Part shown: positions 60,976 to 64,000 of the stretch, piece after piece
Numbering within the stretch: position 1 is the first letter of the stretch
Layout of the letters: every line of letters begins with the position of its first letter
NCBI GenBank assembly: GCA_040754075.1
Contig: JBFMDH010000002.1
Location: 62,001-126,000, forward strand
Direction of reading: 5' to 3'
From: Acidobacteriota bacterium
Lineage (GTDB): Bacteria; Acidobacteriota; Blastocatellia; UBA7656
DNA length: 64,000 nucleotides
Made by a program: the position numbers and the translations under genes
The notes under the pieces: model-generated
Database searches by the model: none
The model's input: only the letters and a program-made list of their open reading frames with translations
Told to the model about the DNA's origin: nothing

Positions 60976-62171
60976 ATCATCCGGCTATACTCGGAAATAC
61001 ACCAATCTTTACTGACAAAATTCACATCGTGCGCCCGGACTTACCGGCGTTTAGCGATTTAGCCGCTGACGCGCAGGATATTTTAGCGAACGGCATGGTC
61101 ACCAAAGGCAAATATCTGCGCGCTTTTGAAGAGGCGGTTGCAGAGCATCTCGGCGCGCGTCACGCGATTGCGGTTTCCAGTTGCACGACGGGCTTGATGC
61201 TCACATACCGCTGTTTGAATTTAACCGGCGAGGCGGTGGTTCCGAGCTTTACGTTTATGGCAACCGTGAGCGCGCTTATCTGGGCAGGGCTTCGTCCGGT
61301 TTACGCCGATGTTGATTTCGATACCACGAATCTCAATGTCGCTGCCGCTGAAGCCGCTATCACCCCTGAAACCACGGCGATTGTTGCTGTGCATAATTTC
61401 GGCAACCCCGCAGACATTGATGAGTTGCAAGCCTTAGCCGATAGCCGCGACCTCAAACTGATCTTCGATGCGGCGCATGGCTTCGGCGCGCTTTATCGAG
61501 GCAAGCCTGTAGGCGCTGAGGGCAACGCGCAGGTCTACAGCCTCAGTCCGACGAAACTCGTGATTGCCGGTGAAGGCGGCATCGTCGCCACCAATGATGA
61601 TGAACTTGCCGAAAAAATTCGCTGGGGGCGCGAATATGGCAACAGCGGAAATTATGACAGCGCCTTTGCGGGCATCAATGCGCGAATGCCGGAATTCAAC
61701 GCCTTGATGGGACTGCATAGTTTGCGACGACTTGAAACCGGAGCGCGGCGACGCAATGAACTCGTTGAACTTTACCGGGAACAGCTTGGCGCGTTGCCCG
61801 GCGTCGGTTTTCAAACGGTGCGTCCCGGCAATCGTCATTCATATAAAGATTTTTCCATCACCATCGACCCGCAGGCTTTCGGCATGAATCGCGATGAACT
61901 GGCAGCGGCGCTTGCTGCTGAAAATATTGATTCGCGTAAATATTATGAACCGCCGGTTCATCGGCAAACCGCATACGCGCAATTTGCGACAAATCAGACG
62001 GTGTTGGATAATACCGAAACCCTCTCCGGGCAAAGTCTGAGTTTACCCATCTGGTCGAATATGGATGCGACAACGGCGCTGAAAATTTCTCATGCCGTTC
62101 AACGTATTCAGGATTTCGCCGGAGAAGTAAAACAGGCGATTCATCAATCAACCAACCGGCAGGCAAGGTAA
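60972..62171 (+). CDS. DegT/DnrJ/EryC1/StrS sugar aminotransferase
   Basis: A 399-residue PLP enzyme: HAIAVSSCTTGLMLTYRCLN, VVPSFTFMATVSALIWAGLR then PVYADVD, IFDAAHGFGALYRGKPVG, and the PLP lysine in SLSPTKLVIAGEGG. It adds an amino group to a keto-sugar nucleotide. It is the only aminotransferase in the cluster, while two acetyltransferases (44543 and 60310) need an amino-sugar substrate. Confidence 0.92.
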   Translation: MNHPAILGNTPIFTDKIHIVRPDLPAFSDLAADAQDILANGMVTKGKYLRAFEEAVAEHLGARHAIAVSSCTTGLMLTYRCLNLTGEAVVPSFTFMATVSALIWAGLRPVYADVDFDTTNLNVAAAEAAITPETTAIVAVHNFGNPADIDELQALADSRDLKLIFDAAHGFGALYRGKPVGAEGNAQVYSLSPTKLVIAGEGGIVATNDDELAEKIRWGREYGNSGNYDSAFAGINARMPEFNALMGLHSLRRLETGARRRNELVELYREQLGALPGVGFQTVRPGNRHSYKDFSITIDPQAFGMNRDELAAALAAENIDSRKYYEPPVHRQTAYAQFATNQTVLDNTETLSGQSLSLPIWSNMDATTALKISHAVQRIQDFAGEVKQAIHQSTNRQAR

Positions 62172-62200
62172 CCGAGCCAAGGGTAACAAGGAGTAATCAA

Positions 62201-63763
62201 TTGTCCGATAGACATTCAAAATTACTGGCACCGGAAATTTTATTGCGGGTAATCGCGGACATCTTGATGCTCAATTTGTGTGTGGTCACGGCGCTGGTCA
62301 TCCGATTTTTTTATACACTGCTATTTGAGCCGCTTGCCGATGTCACTTACGAAGCGTATTTCTGGTATTTGCTTGGCAGATATGGACACATCGCCTGGTT
62401 GCTGACCACGATTTGCATTCTGATTTTTGCGTTGAGCGGTTTTTATACTTATGGTCGCGCCTATCAGGGACGTTATAAAGCGCTGGTGGTGACCCAGGCA
62501 GTCAGTCTGGTCTATTTGATTTTCGGTTTCCTTTCTTATTTTTTAGGCGGCGCGCTCTACATTGCGCGCGGCGCGTTGGTGATTGCCTGGGCAATCAGCG
62601 TTCCGGTTTTTGTCTTTTCGCGAATCTGGTCATGGCTTTGGGTCAATGTCGTGAAAGCGCGCCCCGCCGTTGAGCAGCCGAACAAAGAGGTGCGGCGCGT
62701 TCTGGTGATTGGCGGCGCAGGTTATATAGGCTCTGGGTTATTGCCGAAACTATTAGATAAGGGCTATCAGGTTCGATTGCTCGATTTGCTGATTTACGGC
62801 ACCGAAACCATCGACGATTTACTGAAATATCCGAACCTCGAAGTTCTGCAAGCCGACTTTCGCCAGGTAGACAAAGTCGTCGAAGCCATGCGCGGCGTTG
62901 ATGCAGTGATTCATCTTGGCGCGATTGTCGGCGACCCGGCTTGCGCGCTTGACGAAGAACTCACCATCGAAGTCAATTTGATGGCGACGCGCATGATTGC
63001 CGAAGTGGCGAAAGGCAGCGGCGTCTCTCGATTCATTTTCGCGAGTACCTGTTCGGTGTATGGCGCAAATGAAATTCTGTTGGACGAACGCTCGGCTCTG
63101 CATCCGGTGTCGATTTATGCGCGCAGCAAAATTGCCTCCGAACGGGTGTTGATGAGTATGGCGAGCACCGAATTTGCGCCGACGATGTTGCGTTTCGGCA
63201 CGATTTACGGATTATCGGGTCGCACCCGCTTCGATTTAGTTGTCAACCTGCTTACCGCAAAAGCCTTGAAAGAAGGCGAAATCACTATTTTCGGCGGCAA
63301 TCAATGGCGACCGTTCGTGCATGTCGATGACGCGGCGCTTGCGGTGTTAAATGTCCTGGAAGCGCCGGTCGGATTGGTCGGTAAAGAGATTTTCAATGTC
63401 GGCAGTGACGAGCAGAACTACACCATTCGCCAGGTCGGCGAAATGATTAAACAAATGGTGCCCTCGGCGCGACTCGTCAGCAAAGGTGAAGACGCAGACA
63501 AACGCGATTACAAAGTCAGTTTCGCCAAAATCAATCGCATCCTCGCTTTCAAACCGCAATGGACTTTGGCGCAAGGCATCGAACAGGTGATTGACGCCAT
63601 GCAAAGCGGTAAGGTGATTGATTATCAGGATGCGCGTTACAGCAACGTGAAATTCCTGAGCGATGAAGCCAATTCACACCTCGTGCGCGGTTATCATCGC
63701 TGGGCGCACGATTTGATTAACCAGGAGACGCCTGAAGTTTTAGTCGCCGGCAAAGATTTATAG
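62201..63763 (+). CDS. Membrane-anchored NAD-dependent sugar epimerase (SDR with N-terminal helices)
   Basis: A 520-residue fusion. Residues 1-155 hold about four to five membrane helices like those of polyprenyl glycosylphosphotransferases and WbpM/PglF dehydratases. Residues 165-480 are an extended [37 protein letters not shown], the YxxxK motif in [11 protein letters not shown], and [15 protein letters not shown]. The Asp-Glu pair that marks 4,6-dehydratases after the Ser/Thr is missing, so epimerase or reductase activity is more likely. Start is TTG with AAGGAG at good spacing. Confidence 0.85.
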   Translation: MSDRHSKLLAPEILLRVIADILMLNLCVVTALVIRFFYTLLFEPLADVTYEAYFWYLLGRYGHIAWLLTTICILIFALSGFYTYGRAYQGRYKALVVTQAVSLVYLIFGFLSYFLGGALYIARGALVIAWAISVPVFVFSRIWSWLWVNVVKARPAVEQPNKEVRRVLVIGGAGYIGSGLLPKLLDKGYQVRLLDLLIYGTETIDDLLKYPNLEVLQADFRQVDKVVEAMRGVDAVIHLGAIVGDPACALDEELTIEVNLMATRMIAEVAKGSGVSRFIFASTCSVYGANEILLDERSALHPVSIYARSKIASERVLMSMASTEFAPTMLRFGTIYGLSGRTRFDLVVNLLTAKALKEGEITIFGGNQWRPFVHVDDAALAVLNVLEAPVGLVGKEIFNVGSDEQNYTIRQVGEMIKQMVPSARLVSKGEDADKRDYKVSFAKINRILAFKPQWTLAQGIEQVIDAMQSGKVIDYQDARYSNVKFLSDEANSHLVRGYHRWAHDLINQETPEVLVAGKDL

Positions 63764-63777
63764 AAAGTTATTTCAGA

Positions 63778-64000
63778 ATGAAAACTCCCGATGTCATCAT
63801 CATCGGCGGTGGCATCGTTGGACTCGCAACCGCTTATCAACTCCTGCAACAATACCCTGACAAATCCCTTCTCCTGCTCGAAAAAGAAAATAGTTTAGCG
63901 GCGCATCAAACCGGCAATAATTCCGGCGTGTTGCATTCGGGAATTTATTACAAACCCGGTTCGCTGCGCGCCCGGTTGTGCCGCACAGGGAAACGGGCGC
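63778..64000 (+). CDS. lhgO: L-2-hydroxyglutarate oxidase, 3' end outside the window
   Basis: Only the first 74 residues are in the window. They start [20 protein letters not shown] (FAD-binding GxGxxG) and continue with [20 protein letters not shown] and [16 protein letters not shown]. This wording is characteristic of LhgO/YgaF, an FAD enzyme that oxidises L-2-hydroxyglutarate to 2-oxoglutarate at the membrane. The ATG lies 14 bases after the epimerase stop, but a metabolic link to the exopolysaccharide genes is not apparent. Confidence 0.88.
   Translation, partial: MKTPDVIIIGGGIVGLATAYQLLQQYPDKSLLLLEKENSLAAHQTGNNSGVLHSGIYYKPGSLRARLCRTGKRA

Overview
The window looks like a chromosomal segment of an Acidobacteriota member, most likely of the Blastocatellia type. 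This is inferred from gene content: a large Reg_prop-propeller sensor kinase paired with a LuxR-type regulator, collagen-like secreted proteins carrying the WRGAW...LLAQKGDTG module, TAT-exported Gfo/Idh/MocA and intradiol dioxygenase proteins, and a heparinase/DUF362-rich exopolysaccharide locus. No rRNA, tRNA, transposase or CRISPR array was seen. Coding density is high, and most genes have a recognisable Shine-Dalgarno sequence.

Layout. (1) 1-3723, + strand: a visibly AT-rich, tightly packed three-gene cassette, DruA-like (DUF4338), NurA-like nuclease and HerA-like ATPase. It is a candidate defence module whose left part lies outside the window. (2) 3753-18450, - strand: an exported S9 peptidase, a GT-C type membrane glycosyltransferase and an O-antigen-ligase/TPR protein, driven by two near-identical sigma70-type promoters. 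Then come two paralogous collagen-like secreted proteins, one of them interrupted by an in-frame TGA at a collagen glycine position, a single-domain response regulator, and a LuxR regulator with a Reg_prop histidine kinase. (3) 18558-28670: metabolic and accessory genes (acyl-CoA dehydrogenase, AraC regulator, two secreted hydrolases, zinc-ribbon membrane protein, thiolase, TAT-exported oxidoreductase, an L7/L12-CTD-like small protein, GNAT). (4) 28831-33627, - strand: a membrane ferredoxin preceded by a sigma54-like promoter, and a padR-hemerythrin-doxX-chrA operon. (5) 33846-42668: an intein-bearing thyX, an alpha/beta hydrolase, an intradiol dioxygenase, dut, thiS, thiG and a DUF5009/HGSNAT-like membrane acyltransferase. 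(6) 43172-63763, + strand: a continuous exopolysaccharide cluster of 17 genes, many overlapping by 1-4 bases. (7) 63778-64000: the start of an L-2-hydroxyglutarate oxidase gene.

How the genes fit together. The exopolysaccharide cluster holds a flippase, a Wzy-like polymerase, an initiating phosphoglycosyltransferase, five glycosyltransferases (one GT2, four GT4), two methyltransferases, an FdtC-FdtA fusion, a DegT aminotransferase, a PglD/NeuD-like acetyltransferase and a membrane-anchored epimerase. This is a Wzx/Wzy-style route to a polymer with N-acetylated amino sugar. A DUF362 protein, a PaaK-like adenylating enzyme and a heparinase II/III protein in the same run suggest tailoring or trimming. 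thyX and dut lie 1.5 kb apart and both serve dTTP synthesis.

The items most worth a second look are the DUF4338-NurA-HerA cassette, the in-frame TGA in the collagen gene, the intein in ThyX, the duplicated start region and sigma54-like promoter of the membrane ferredoxin, and the unusual enzyme set in the exopolysaccharide cluster. Family names are from recognition of motifs by eye; no database search was run.
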